DNA from: Malania oleifera | Lineage: Eukaryota; Streptophyta; Magnoliopsida; Santalales; Ximeniaceae | Length of the DNA stretch: 64,000 nucleotides | NCBI RefSeq assembly: GCF_029873635.1 | Contig: NC_080422.1 | Location: 17,018,049-17,082,048 of the forward strand | Reading direction: 5' to 3' | In this document: positions 12,278 to 24,212 of the stretch, in pieces | Layout of the letters: each line of letters starts with the position of its first letter | Numbering within the stretch: position 1 is the first letter of the stretch | Translations under genes and position numbers: made by a program | The notes under the pieces: generated by a model | Told to the model about the DNA's origin: nothing | What the model saw: only the letters and a program-made list of their open reading frames with translations | Database searches by the model: none

Positions 12278-14343
12278 AAAAATAATATCCCATATAATAA
12301 TCCTGACATATCATAATCAACCTGATAAATCATAATCCACCTGTACCCAAGGGTGCTAGGGGTATACCTGGTATACAATACTGATACCTAAGTAGAGGGG
12401 AACATAAAATCTTATACATATCAAATTACCAGTTAATACAATACCAGAGTTTACTATAACCGTCATATGAATACACACAACCCAAAATATCTAAAAAGTA
12501 TCCTAGGGTTGCCACCCAAAAATCCATTTGACCCTAGCAAAAGACTTACCCTTCAGATAGGGTAGAACAATCGAACTTTAGCGCTGCGAAGTTTTATTTG
12601 CTCTCCTATATGGGGTTTTTGAAATGTTTATATAACTGGGGTGAGATGCCTTTCAGTAAAGGTAATAAATTAATACCAGTGTATAGTAACATGAGTATTT
12701 TCATGTTATACACATAACAGTACAAAAATCACACTTGATAAACTATCTGTATGATATCTCGAAAACATATTTAATCATATCATGGTATAACATACTGAAT
12801 TTCTATTTGTATAAATCATCTCATATAACTGTACATAGAAAACACCTTGGATGGACAACTGGCGGGTATCATGTCTTACCCCCACATGATTGGGTTGTGC
12901 GGTCCGAATGCGGGACCTAGTAATGGCTGGCCGACCATGCTAGATCAACATAAGTCTATAAGTTCGATGGGGCTGCCCCTTCTGGTCCGGACACCAGAGG
13001 GACGTCTGCGCTACAATAAACCACATTGACTGCTGATCTCCCACTACCCCGTACGGCAAGCGGTAGCACTAACATAAACATGATCGTGATCATATAGATA
13101 TGGTACCATGCTTCATGAAAGCCTAAACCAAGCCAACCAGATCTGATAACATATAACATATTTCCCAATAATGATACATGACTATTTCATAATCATATCT
13201 GTCATGTTAATATTTTCATACATCTTAGCATAATATATCATATAAAATTTACGGCCCTTACGCTGGCATTTTGTATTTTGTAAATCACGGCCCATACGAC
13301 GATATTGCATATCATAAAAGCTTTCAGCCCTTACACTGGTATTTCATATAAAATCTCGGTCCATACGCCGTCATATCATATAGATTATTTAGTTTGAAAA
13401 ATCCATGTATCATTTTATTATTTTCCTGAAAGCAGTAATAACATACCTATTTTATAAACATAATATTTTCTTATCATAATTTCCATGGTAAATATTACTC
13501 ATGCCACACAAAAGTGATAATAATCTTATTCCTGATATTATACATAAAATCCATATTTCTGATCAACAACATTATTTCCAACATAATTCTATAATATACA
13601 TATTTATCTAAAATTAAATGTTGTAAAGTAATAAATAAATTTTCATGAAATCCTGACTTAGATTATCCCATTACTTGATTTTTGAAAAGCCCCTACAATG
13701 TCTAGTCTTACACCCCCAGGGTTCCTTGTTCAACACCCTGAAAACAACATCTCTTTGAACAAAATTTCAGTATTTCTTCGACTACTACATTTTCTACAAC
13801 TATATAAAAGCCATATACTAAATAAAAAGGCTTACCTTGAATTTGGGATGGAGTTCAAGTTAGCCCCACCAAAGATCCACTCCAGCAGACTTGAAGAGAA
13901 CTTTCCCAAGAGTGTTGTGGTGGCCTCAGATCGTCGAACCGGCAAAAGACCCATCCAAAATCTTAGAGAGAAGGGAAAGGGGATGAATAAGAGAGAGAGA
14001 GAGAGAGGGAGGGAGGGTTCTTCGCGTGATTTATAAGTAAAAAATCGAGTTTAGGCTATTTATACACTTGCACTCGTTGACAAGCCACATTATTTCGTCG
14101 GCGAGGCCACGAAGGAAGTTCGTCGATGAATTCTTATTCCTCGTTGTCAAAATTCAGAGCTGAAAATAGCCTCTTGGTAACTTCTCGTTGACGAGACACG
14201 TGTCCTTGTCGATGATCCCCTCAAGTGTGTTCGTCGACGAACGTGCTGTGTTCATCGATGAGGCCTTGTTTGAATTTCAAATTCAGTTTTTTTCCTCTCC
14301 TCCTCCTATTATTTAATTATTATAATTTCTTTGGGTCTTTACA
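12278..14343 (-). repeat. gypsy A 3' LTR, outer end truncated
   Basis: Matches 20268-22453 closely. The first 35 or so bases present in the other LTR (TGTAACGACCTACTTATTTT and on) are missing. It includes four units of a GGCCCTTACGC-type tandem repeat (13251-13385), a short GA tract (about 13990-14004), a TATA box (minus strand TATAAATA, 14057-14064) and the palindrome array upstream of it (14078-14270, perfect TCGTCGACGA at 14231-14240). Confidence 0.92.
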
Positions 14344-14649
14344 TTCTCCCCTCCTTATAAAATTTCGTCCTCAAAATTTACTATCCATATGATTCACCAT
14401 CGTCTAAAAACAAACAGTCTACTTATTTTATTACTTACCCTAACTTATGACAGAGGAATACTGTGGTTACATTTCGAGTTCTAGGAGATAACATGTAAAA
14501 AATATAATTCTTCCAAAACCAAAATACTACTTACTAACTAAACTAATACATACACTGACTAACCTGCAAAAGAAACATTACATACTATTACACTTTTCTG
14601 ATTATAACTGAACTCCATTGAACAACTGCAGATATTTCTGCCTTATCTA

Positions 14650-16050
14650 TTCCTTGAGTTCTCAAGAAGCTTCTTCTATTGCGTGATTTCTCCATAGGAC
14701 TTTTACTAGAGGAATCTTCTTATTACGTAATTCTTGTTCTTTCATGTCCAAAATCTGTATTGGTATCTCCTTATAAACTAGTGAATCATTGAGCTCTAAT
14801 TCACCATAACTGATTACGTGAGAAGTGTTTGGGACGTACTTCCTTAACATGGAGACATGGAATACGCCGTGTATTCTGGATAATACAGGTGGTAAAGCTA
14901 ACCTATAGGCAACTAGCCCCACTTTATCTAAAATCTCAAATGGGCCAATGAACCCAGGGCTAAGTTTACCTTTCTTCCCAAATCTCATAACCCCTTTTAA
15001 CAGAGTTATTTTCAAAAAAACATGAGTGCCAGCATCAAACTCCAATTTCCTGCGACGGGTATCGGCGTAACTCTTCTGTCAGTTTTGAGCTGCATTGATT
15101 CTGTCTCCAATAAGCCAAACTTTATCATATGCCTGCTGCACTAGCTCTAGTCCCACAACTCGCCACTCACCCATCTCATTCCAATATAAGGAGAACGACA
15201 CCTCCTACCATAGAGCGCCTCAAACGGTGTCATGCCAATGTTGGTCTGATAACTGTTATTGTACGCAAACTCCATCAGCGGCATGAACTTTGTCCAACTA
15301 CCTTAAAAGTCCAGCATGCATGCTTGAAGCATATCTTCTAGTATCTGAATTGTCCTCTCAGTCTGTCCATTTGACAGAGGATGGAACGCCGTGTTGAAAG
15401 ATAACTGAGACCCTAGAACCTCCTGCAAACTCCTCCAAAATCGTTGCGTGAAATGCGAGTCTTGATTTGACACTATAGACACTGGCACATCGTGAGAACG
15501 GACTATCTCCTAAATATAAATTTTTGCCAATTGGTTAAGGGAGTAGCTGATCTTGATAGGAAGGAAATGGGTGGTCTTAGTCAAACGATCTACAATCACC
15601 CAGATCGCATTCTAGCTATGCAATGCCGACGACAGCCCTGAAACAAAATCCATAGATATGTGATCCCATTTCCACTCTGGGATAAAAAGTGGCTGCAACT
15701 GACCTGCCGGCCTTTGGTGCTCAGCCTTTACCAGCTGGCACGTCAAACACTATGTTACATACTCGACAATCTCCTTCTTTATACCACTCCACCAATAATA
15801 CTCTCACAGATCCCTATACATTTTCATGCTACCAGGATGGACTGTGTATAAAGATCTGTGAGCCTCTTCTAGGATGATCTTTCTGATATCAGCATTAGAA
15901 GGAACACATAATCTAGAACAGAATCGTAAAGCTCCGTCATCTGCAATACAAAATTCTTCTCCCTGACCCCTTTGTACTCTGACCATTACCTCTGCTAACT
16001 CCAGATCCTCCTTCTGAGCAGCTTTAATCCTTTCCTACAGAGTAGGCTAC
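14650..16050 (-). pseudogene. pol: gypsy A integrase and chromodomain-like tail, broken
   Basis: Minus strand from about 16047: zinc-binding segment (EEAHRSLYTVHPGSMKMYRDL, then CLTCQ), catalytic core around 15660-15303 and the C-terminal domain at 15045-14662 (KGKLSPGFIGPFEILDKVG). The tail PLVKVLWRNHAIEEAS is the chromodomain-like end typical of this group and thought to steer integration. In the core the second acidic block reads VSNQDSHFT, where the family has Asp in place of Asn, while the HPLSNGQTERT block keeps its Glu. Several stops interrupt the frame. Confidence 0.85.
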
Positions 16051-17930
16051 ACCACTAAATTGGCAATACATTCCCGAGGATCACCCTCAACCAACTCTAT
16101 GTTAAGTCTCTCTAGATTCATCATGATCAGATACTGAATCTCCATAGTTGCCAGTGCTGGTTCCACAGACTTCTTGCTCAGTGCATCAGCTACCACGTTG
16201 GCTTTTCCTAGGTGATAACTGATAGTACAATCAAAATATTTAATAAGCTCCAACCACCATCTTTGCCTCATGTTCAGTTCCTTTTGAATGAAAAAGTACT
16301 TTAAACTCTTATGGGCAGAGAAGATTTCACACCGTTCGCTAAACATGTAATGCCTCCAAATCTTCAATGCATGTACTATTGCAGCCAATTCAAGATCATG
16401 GGTAGGATAGTTCTTTTCATACTCTTTCAACTGTCTAGAAGCATACTCTACCACCCTACCACGCAGCTTCAACACACAGCCAAGTCCCTTTAAGGACGCA
16501 TTGCTATAGATAACATAATCCTCACCCCCTGACGGGATGATCAACACTGGTGTCATGACAAGCCTATGCTTCAACTCCTGGAAGCTCTGCTCACAGTTGT
16601 CATCCCATTCAAACCTGACGTTCTTCCTAGTCAGTCGCGTTAGAGGCCCTAATAATGCTGAGAATCCCTCAACAAAACGTCGGTAATACCCAACCAGCCC
16701 AAAAAAACTCCTGATCTTCTGGACGTTCCTCGGTCTAACCCAATTCACTACCGCATCAACTTTACTAGGATCCACAAAAATTCCATCCCCTAAGATGACA
16801 TGTCCCAAAAACATAGCCTTCTCGAGCCAGAATTCACATTTGCTGAACTTGGCATACAACTTCTTTTCTTTGAGCATCTATAAAACCTGCCTCAAATGCG
16901 TCTCATGCTCCTCATAGCTCCTCCAATAGACCAATACATGATCAATAAAAACTACAACAAACTAGTCTAAATATTGGTGGAAAATTTTGTTCATCAAATC
17001 CATGAATATTGCAGGAGCATTTGTCAGACCAAACGGCATAACAAGAAATTCATAATACCTATATCTGGTCCTGAAAGCTGTCTTTGAGACATCCTCTACT
17101 TTCACTTTCACCTGATAATAGCATGATCTGAGGTCAATATTAGAATACACCCGTATACCCTAGAGCTGGTCAAATAAATCATCTATACGGGGTAGAGGAT
17201 ACTTATTCTTGATTGTCACCTTATTAATTTCCTTATAATCTATACAGGTCATCATGGACCCGTCTTTCTTCTTCAAAAATAATACTGGAGCTCCCCATGG
17301 AGATACACTAGGCCGTATAAAACCTTTATCAAGCAAATCTTGCAACTGATTGTTTAATTCTACCAATTCTGCTGGCGCCATTTGGTAAGGTGCTTTAAAG
17401 ATTGGTGTTGTACCTGGGAGCATATCAATAGGAAAATCTACCTCCGATCAGGTGGCAAGCCTAATAAATCATCTGGAAAAACATTTGTAAACTCTTTTAC
17501 TATTGACATACTAGTGAGCTTCAATACACTCCCTGACATTTCCTTCACAAAGGCCACAAATCCCTGACAACCACTTAGGAGCAGTCTCCTCGCCTGAATA
17601 GCTGAAACTAACTGAGGCGGGGATTGTACTCGTGACCCTATAAACGTAAATTATGATCTTCCCGGAGGTTTGAAAATTACTTCTTTCAAACAATAGTCTA
17701 TGCTGACATAATTGGTTGCCAACCAGTTCATCCCAAAAATTATATTGAACTCATGCATATCCAATACTATCAAATCAGTTGGAAAAAATTTCCCCTGAAT
17801 ATCAACTGGATAGCCTCGGAGCACTCTGCTATACCTTACTATAGACCCTGTCAATGTAGTGACTAACAATTCGGTGTCTAATAGCTGTATTTTCAGTCCA
17901 CATAATCTAATACACTCCATAGACATGAAC
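16047..17930 (-). pseudogene. pol: gypsy A protease, reverse transcriptase and RNase H, broken
   Basis: The protease loop reads VLFDSGA near 17970-17950, then a frame change. A conserved FGMNWLATNYVSIDY block follows. RT starts at about 17423 ([35 protein letters not shown]) and continues with the [14 protein letters not shown] and [17 protein letters not shown] blocks. The catalytic box reads FIDH instead of FIDD (codons near 16932-16943), so one metal-binding Asp is lost. RNase H (16500-16150) reads YSNAS and SAHKSLKY where the family has Asp, two further active-site losses. Stops lie around 16880, 16965 and 17157. Confidence 0.9.
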
Positions 17931-18166
17931 GAATGTGTGGGGCTCCTGAATCAAATAATACAATAACTTTAAATGAAAACATGTTAATCATACCTGTCAC
18001 CACATCGTCGGCTGTCTTAGCATCCCTAGGCATCAAAGTATAGACCCTCACTGGAGCTACGTTCCTCTGCTAGCCTCCACGGGGTGCGTGATAGCCTCAA
18101 CGATATGGTCTAGGAGCAAGAGTGGTATCTGGTGGTGTAGGGTAGTCTCGCACCAAATGTCCCTGT

Positions 18167-18275
18167 TGTAGACACCCTATTTTTGCCCTAACCAAATAGA
18201 ACAAGGGATCCTTTCTCATTGTATTATTATTATTATTACCTTATTTTTATTATTATTATTTTATTATCACTATTA

Positions 18276-18338
<63 letters not shown>

Positions 18339-18516
18339 GATTTTTATTGTTGTTATTTATATTCTTATTATTATTATTATTTTCACTATTATTATTATTA
18401 ATAATTATTTTCCTATATTGATATAAGTAATTTATTATTATTACTATTATTTTATTGTTAGTATTATTATTACTATTATTATTATTATTACTTATTTTCC
18501 TATATTGATATAAGTA

Positions 18517-18583
<67 letters not shown>

Positions 18584-18747
18584 GGTATTATTAGTATTAG
18601 TGTTATTATTATCATAGTATTTTATTATTATTACCATTGCCATTCTCATTACTATTATTAATATGTTAATATTATTATTTCCCTTATTATCGTTATTTTA
18701 AATATTACTTTATTATTATTACTTTACTACTATTTTTCTTATTATCC

Positions 18748-18782
<35 letters not shown>

Positions 18783-19024
18783 TTTAAATATCACTTTATT
18801 ATTATTATTATTATCATACTATTATTATATTATTATTTTCAAATCTTGCATTATTACATTACTATTATTATTAATATTATTAAGATATTATTCTTATTAG
18901 TTACCATATTTATTATTACCATAAAAGTACAAAAAAGAAAAAGAAAAAAGGATTTTAGGGTTTAGTTTAGCTTATAAAAGAAGAGAGCAGGCCCAAAGGA
19001 AAGATAGCCGGGGACGTCGCGACA
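18167..19024 (+). mobile_element. Solo LTR with a (TTA)n expansion, inserted in gypsy A gag
   Basis: An 858-bp insert starting TGTAGACACC and ending GTCGCGACA, flanked by CCTGT (18162-18166) and CTTGT (19025-19029), a 5-bp TSD with one mismatch. Removing it plus one TSD copy restores the nucleocapsid reading frame of gypsy A. A TATA-like CTTATAAAAG (about 18971) near the right end suggests plus orientation. Most of the interior is a TTA-rich microsatellite. Confidence 0.82.
18221..18910. repeat. Long TTA/ATT-rich microsatellite tract
   Basis: Roughly 690 bases of mostly TTA triplets with interruptions. The segment TTTTCCTATATTGATATAAG occurs twice (about 18408 and 18491), showing a local duplication inside the tract. 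ORFs called here (poly-Tyr, poly-Ile, poly-Asn) are artefacts. Confidence 0.95.
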
Positions 19025-20234
19025 CTTGTCTACCGCAGCAATAGTAGACAACTCTCCCCACTCGACACCCTCCCCAGTGTCTCCTCCCACAAGTTTGACA
19101 GATAGGAAAATTCTGCACTACCTGAACCTCACGACCTCCAGTCTCCTGCCTCTGTCCTTTGTCATAGTTTCCTCTCCTCCACTGATCCTGCCTAGGTCCC
19201 TGCCGAAAGCCTGAAAGTGAAAATCTCTTCTTTTGTCCCTGCTCCTCTACATCCATATGCTCACTAGCCTCGGCTAAGGCTGCTCCAGTCCTGTATCTTC
19301 AGCACTACCTCCTGCTTGTATATGCCTTGCCTCAAACCTCTTTCAAACTGTCTCACCTTCTTTACTTCAGCAGGAATAATATACAGAGCGAAACAGGAAA
19401 GCTCTATAAACCGCGCCGCATACTGCTGGATCGACTGCTGTCCCTGCTTCAGATTCAGGAACTCCTCTACTTTAACTTCCTTGACAGTGGCTGGGAAATA
19501 TTTGTCAAAGAATAATTTTTTAAATTGGTCCCATGTAACTATCAGCGTCATTCTCTTCTGCTCTAGAAGTTTCACCGCAGTCCACCACCTCTTAGCTTCC
19601 CTTGTTAGTTTAAAGGTGGCGAAGAGAATCCTTTGCTCCTCCGTACATTGTAACACCGCCAAACCTTTCTTGATCTTCTGCATCCAATTTTCGGTAGTTG
19701 CAGGATCAACTCCTCCTGAAAATGCTGGATGATTCATCTTGGTAAAATTCTCTATCATGCACCTATGGCCTGCAGTGGGGCCTCCCTGCTCTCTGGAGCT
19801 CCTAGCAATCTCAGCCATAACCTCTTGAGACACACTGCATAGTACTGCATCAGAATCAGCTCTGCCTGCACTTGAGCGCCCTGCTCCATCACTACTGCTC
19901 GCATGGGCACTACCTCCTCCTAGGTCCATCCTAAAAAACAAATAACGTGATTTAGAAACCCTATCCCTATAATTTAAGCGCCTAACATAGTCCCTTATCT
20001 TAACATCCTCATCTTATTTCTAGATTTAATTCTACATTCTAGGAACACAATCCGACAATAGTTTACTATGGTTTTCTTGAAATCGTCACCTCAGGAAAAA
20101 CACAGAAACCACCATGGAAGTCCTGCATCTAGAGTGTAGAACAAAACCTTAAATCTCTTTCCTATACTTTGGTATCATTTCCGCTACACTCTAAAGTCTA
20201 TAGAACCTAACAACTTAGGCTTTGATACCAAAAC

Positions 20235-22026
20235 TGTAACGACCTACTTATTTTACCAATTTTTTTTTCATAATAATATCCCATATAATAATCCTAGCAT
20301 ATCATAATCAACTTGATAAATCATAATCCACCTGGACCCAAGGGTGCCAAGGGTATACCTGGTATACAATATTGATACCTAAGTAGTGGGAAATGTAAAA
20401 TATTATACATATCAAATTACCAGTTAACATAATACCATAGTTTACTACAACCGTCATATGAATACACACAACCCAAAATATCTAAAAAGTATCCTAGGGT
20501 CACCACCCAAAAATCCGTCTGACCCTAGCAAAAGACTTACCCTTTAGATAGGGTAGAACAATCGAACTCTAGCGTTGCAGAGCTTTATCCGCTCTCCTGT
20601 CTGGGGCTCCTGAAATGTTTATATAACTGGGTTTAGACACCTCTCAGTAAGAGAAATAAATTAATACCAGTGTGTGGCAACATAAGTATTTTCGTGTCAT
20701 ACATATAACAATACAAAAATCACACTTAATAAAACTATCTGTATCATATTTCAGAAACATATTTAATCATATCATGGTATAACATATTGAATTTATATAC
20801 GTATAAATCATCTCATATAATTGTACATTGAAAACACCCTAGATGGATAGCTGGCTGGTGTCATGTCTTACCCCCACATGACTGGATTATGCAGCTTGAA
20901 GACGGGACCTAACAATGGTTGGCCAACCATGCTAGATCAACATAAGTCTGTAAGTACGATGGGTCTGCCCCTCTTGGTCCAGACACCAGAGGGACACCTG
21001 CGCTACAATAAACCACATCGAATGCAGATCTCCTACTACCCCCATACAGCAAGCGGTAGCACTAACATAAACATGATCGTGATTATATAGCTACGATACT
21101 GTACTTTGTGAAAGCCTAAACCTAGCCAACCAGGTTTTGATAACATATAACATATTTCCCAATAATGATACATAGCTATTTCATAATCATATCTGTCATG
21201 TTAATATTTTCATACATCTTTGCGTAACATATCATATAAAATTTACGGCCCTTACGCTGGCATTTTGTATTTTGTAAATCATTGCCCGTACGTTGGTATT
21301 GCATATCATAAAAGCCTTCGGCCCTTACGCCGGTATTTCATATAAAACCTCGGCCTATATACCGGAATATCGTATAAAATCCTCGGCCCTTACGTTGACA
21401 TATCATATAGATTCCTTAGTTTGAAAAATCCCTGTATCATTTTATTATTTTCCTGAAAGCAGTAATAACATACCTATTTTGTAGACATAATATTTCCTTA
21501 TCATAATTTCCATGGTAAATATTACTCATGCCACATAAAAGAGATAATAATCTTATTCTTGATATTATACATAAAATCCATATTTCTGATCAACAACATT
21601 ATTTCCAACATAATTCTACAATATATATATATATATATTTATCTGAAATTAAATGCTATAAAGTAATAAATACATTTTCATAAAATCCTGACTTAATTTA
21701 TCCCCTTACCTGATTTTTGAAAAGCCCCTACAATGTCTAGTCTTACACTCGCCGGGTTCTTTGTTCAACACCTTGAAAACAACATCTCCTTAAACAAAAC
21801 TTCAGTATTTCTTCGATTACTACATTTTCTACAACTGTACAAAAGCCAAATACTAAATAAAAAGCCTTACCTTGAATTTGGGAAGGAATTCAAGTTAGCT
21901 CCACCAAGGATCCACTCCAGTAGACTTAAAGAGAACTTTCCCAGGAGTGTCGTGGTGGCCTCAGTTCATCAAATTGGCAAGAGACCGTCCCAAAATCTTA
22001 GAGAGAAGGGAGAGGGGACGAACATG

Positions 22027-22101
<75 letters not shown>

Positions 22102-22453
22102 AGAGGAGAGAGGGAGAGAGAGGGTTCTTCACGTGAGTCTGAGTGAAAAATCGAGTTTATGCTATTTATACACCTGCACTCGTCGACAAGCCATGTCACT
22201 TCGTCGACAAGGCCATGAAGGAAGTTTATTGGCAAATTCTTATTCCTCATTAGCGAAATTCAAAACTAAAAATAGCCTCTCGGTAACTTCTCATCGACGA
22301 GACATGTGTCCCCATTGACGATCCCCTCAAGTGTGTTCATATCGTCGACGAATGTGTTGTGTTCGTCGACGAGACCCTGTTTGAATTCCAAATTCAGTTT
22401 CTTTCCTCTCCTCCTCCTATTATTTAATTATTATAATTTTTCGGGTCTCTACA
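20235..22453 (-). repeat. gypsy A 5' LTR
   Basis: On the plus strand begins TGTAACGACC and ends TCTCTACA. Transcription would run leftwards. The palindrome array lies at 22178-22375 (TCGTCGACGA at 22342-22351 and 22363-22372), the TATA box at 22163-22170 (minus strand TATAAATA), and a long GA tract (22028-22097) sits in the leader. Five GGCCCTTACGC-type units lie at 21243-21415, one more than in the other LTR. Confidence 0.94.
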
Positions 22454-24175
22454 TGACAAGTTTCACATTGATGCTTGTCAATAAAAAAAGGGATAGTAGG
22501 CTCTATACTATGCAATAAATTGAGGCATTGATTGGAGGGGTGTCCCAAATGTAAATGCCACAGTTCTAATGTTGAAATAAATGAAGAGTTGGCTATGGGT
22601 TGGTGAGATGGTAGCTTGTCCCTGAGCTGATTTTTGTCCAAAAGATAGAGCTTTTGTTTTTCTTTAGCAATTCCAATTGTCCTCCAAGTGTCCAGCTCTT
22701 GAATAAAACATTGTTTAGCTAAGAGAAATGAAACAACTGTTTAGGTCTCGACTAATTTGACTTGCAGAAATGAGATTGAAATGGAAGTTAGGTACGTATA
22801 GGACAGTTTTGAGAATGAGAGCATATGAAATAATGAAAGTCCCTATATGTGAAACTGGTATCATTGTGCCATTGGGTAGGTTAATCGAGACATTTTCCAA
22901 TGGCTTTTTCTGTGTTAGTAGATCCAGAGACCCTGTGATGTGATCAGTTGCCCCACTGTCGAGAATCTATGCACTTCTATTGGTGATTTTGTTTGTGCTG
23001 GTCAAAGAATGTCTTAGGGAAATAGATGAAGCAGCAAGAAGCTTACCGTTATCTTTTGGTAAATTTATACCTTGGTTTTCTGAGTTGCTGCTAGATGGAG
23101 TGGAATTTTGGCATTTCAAAAGGGCTATGAGCTATTCTATCTTATATGGCGAGATGTTCAGATTTGTCGCTCTCGAGCCTTCATCTAAGGATGCATTGTT
23201 GGCCACTTTCTATTGGTTCCTGCCTCTAGTTATTGGCTTATACAATTTGTGGTTTGGAGGGTATCCGTAGATTTCCCAAGTTTCCACTGTATGATTTGTT
23301 CTCCCACATTTCGTGGATGATGCTCTCTACTTAGGACCCGATCCCTTGTAGTTTCCTTTTGTCTACTTGACTTTTCCCATTTGGTTTTTAGGTATACCGC
23401 CATTGACTGCCATTGCTACAGATTCTGAAATATTTTGGATTGGGTTAGTAAGCTCATGGTTTGCCTCTCCTTGTAGAACAATGTTGAACACATCATCTAG
23501 TGAGGGCAGCGGGTCCTTCCATAGAATCTGGTTCCTTAGGTTTGCATAAGTGTCATCCAATCCCATAAGAAATTGCATAATATGTCTTCTCTCAAGCCTT
23601 TTATTCAATACCAAAACAATGACATAGTCCACTATTGATCATTTGAAAGGTTCTTCTTACCTCATTATCTCTTCCAATATGAGTTTCAAATTGGAAAAAT
23701 AGACACTTGCTGGATTTTTTTTTCTTGTTTAGTTGTTGATGGCTGCTATTCAAGCAGAAAATTAGATTATTGCTTGACTTCTAAAACCTTTTCTTGACCT
23801 CATACCATACTAGTGATGCAGAGTTCGACCATATGATGTATCCACCAATCTCAGGTGAGAGACTGTTGGTGATCCAAGATAGGATCATATGGTTGCATCT
23901 CTGCCACTATGGGTATTTGACATTTGTATCAGCCGACTTTGTGATGGTGCCATTAATGAAGTCTAATTTGTTTTTGGCTGAGAGAACTACATACATAGCT
24001 TTACTCCAAGCATGATAATTATAAGGGGTTTACAGTTGTGAGACTAAAACAAGTCCAGGTCTCTCCCTATGATGTAGGAAATAGGGATTAGAAAATTCAT
24101 CTTTAGGTTGGTGAGGTTAGGCTAAGAAAGAAGATTTTGAGGTGAAGGTGGGATGTTAGGATCGGTAGAACACAT
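22454..24175 (-). pseudogene. gag-pol: copia-2 gag, protease and gag-pre-integrase, broken
   Basis: Minus strand. The gag start ATG lies at 24175-24173, 23 bases or so from the Cassandra-like insert. After an early stop and frame change it continues with a NKLDFINGTI-type segment (about 23950) and the ERRHIMQFLMGLDDTYANLRN capsid block (23590-23530). A protease/spacer region follows (22960-22715, with INLPNGTMIPVSHIGT). The gag-pre-integrase zinc segment (22640-22457: ELWHLHLGHPSNQCL, DKHQCETCHV) stops exactly at the gypsy A LTR. Confidence 0.83.
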
Positions 24176-24212
24176 ATGTGATACCCCATGGAAGAAAGGC
24201 TTAAAAGGATTA

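Larger units (their letters stand above)
17950..19928 (-). pseudogene. gag: gypsy A gag, split by a solo LTR
   Basis: Capsid gene, start ATG 19928-19926 (a second upstream in-frame ATG exists at 19941). The capsid domain is readable to about 19270 (ENWMQKIKKGLAVLQC, REAKRWWTAVKLLEQKR, FKKLFFDKYFPATVKEVK, QQSIQQYAARFIELS). The nucleocapsid knuckle region follows at about 19110-19025 and resumes at 18166 after the solo LTR. Joining across the insertion site restores the frame through GRQ and GHLV. Two of the knuckle Cys positions are now Tyr. Confidence 0.87.
12278..22453 (-). mobile_element. gypsy A: Ty3/gypsy (Tekay-like chromovirus) inserted in copia-2
   Basis: A 10.2-kb element on the minus strand. 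5' LTR 20235-22453, PBS complementary to iMet tRNA (minus strand TGGTATCAAAGCC, 20218-20230), gag, protease, RT, RNase H, integrase, a C-terminal chromodomain-like tail, purine tract (minus strand AGGAGGGGAGAA, 14344-14355) and 3' LTR 12278-14343. The wording resembles the Tekay/Del group ([41 protein letters not shown]). The left LTR lacks its outer 35 or so bases, so no TSD can be read. A solo LTR (18167-19024) splits the gag zinc knuckle. Catalytic positions are lost in RT, RNase H and probably integrase. Confidence 0.93.

Noticed and set aside
12735..13168. Open frames at 12735-13168 and their repeat at 20863-21090
   Set aside because: Both lie inside the gypsy A LTRs and are not conserved as protein between the pair.
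18219..18615. Open frames of poly-Tyr/Ile/Asn on both strands
   Set aside because: Pure product of the TTA microsatellite; no gene.
21733..22318. Open frames with long RERE runs
   Set aside because: They lie in the gypsy A LTR across its GA tract; the matching left LTR has a different frame and tract length.
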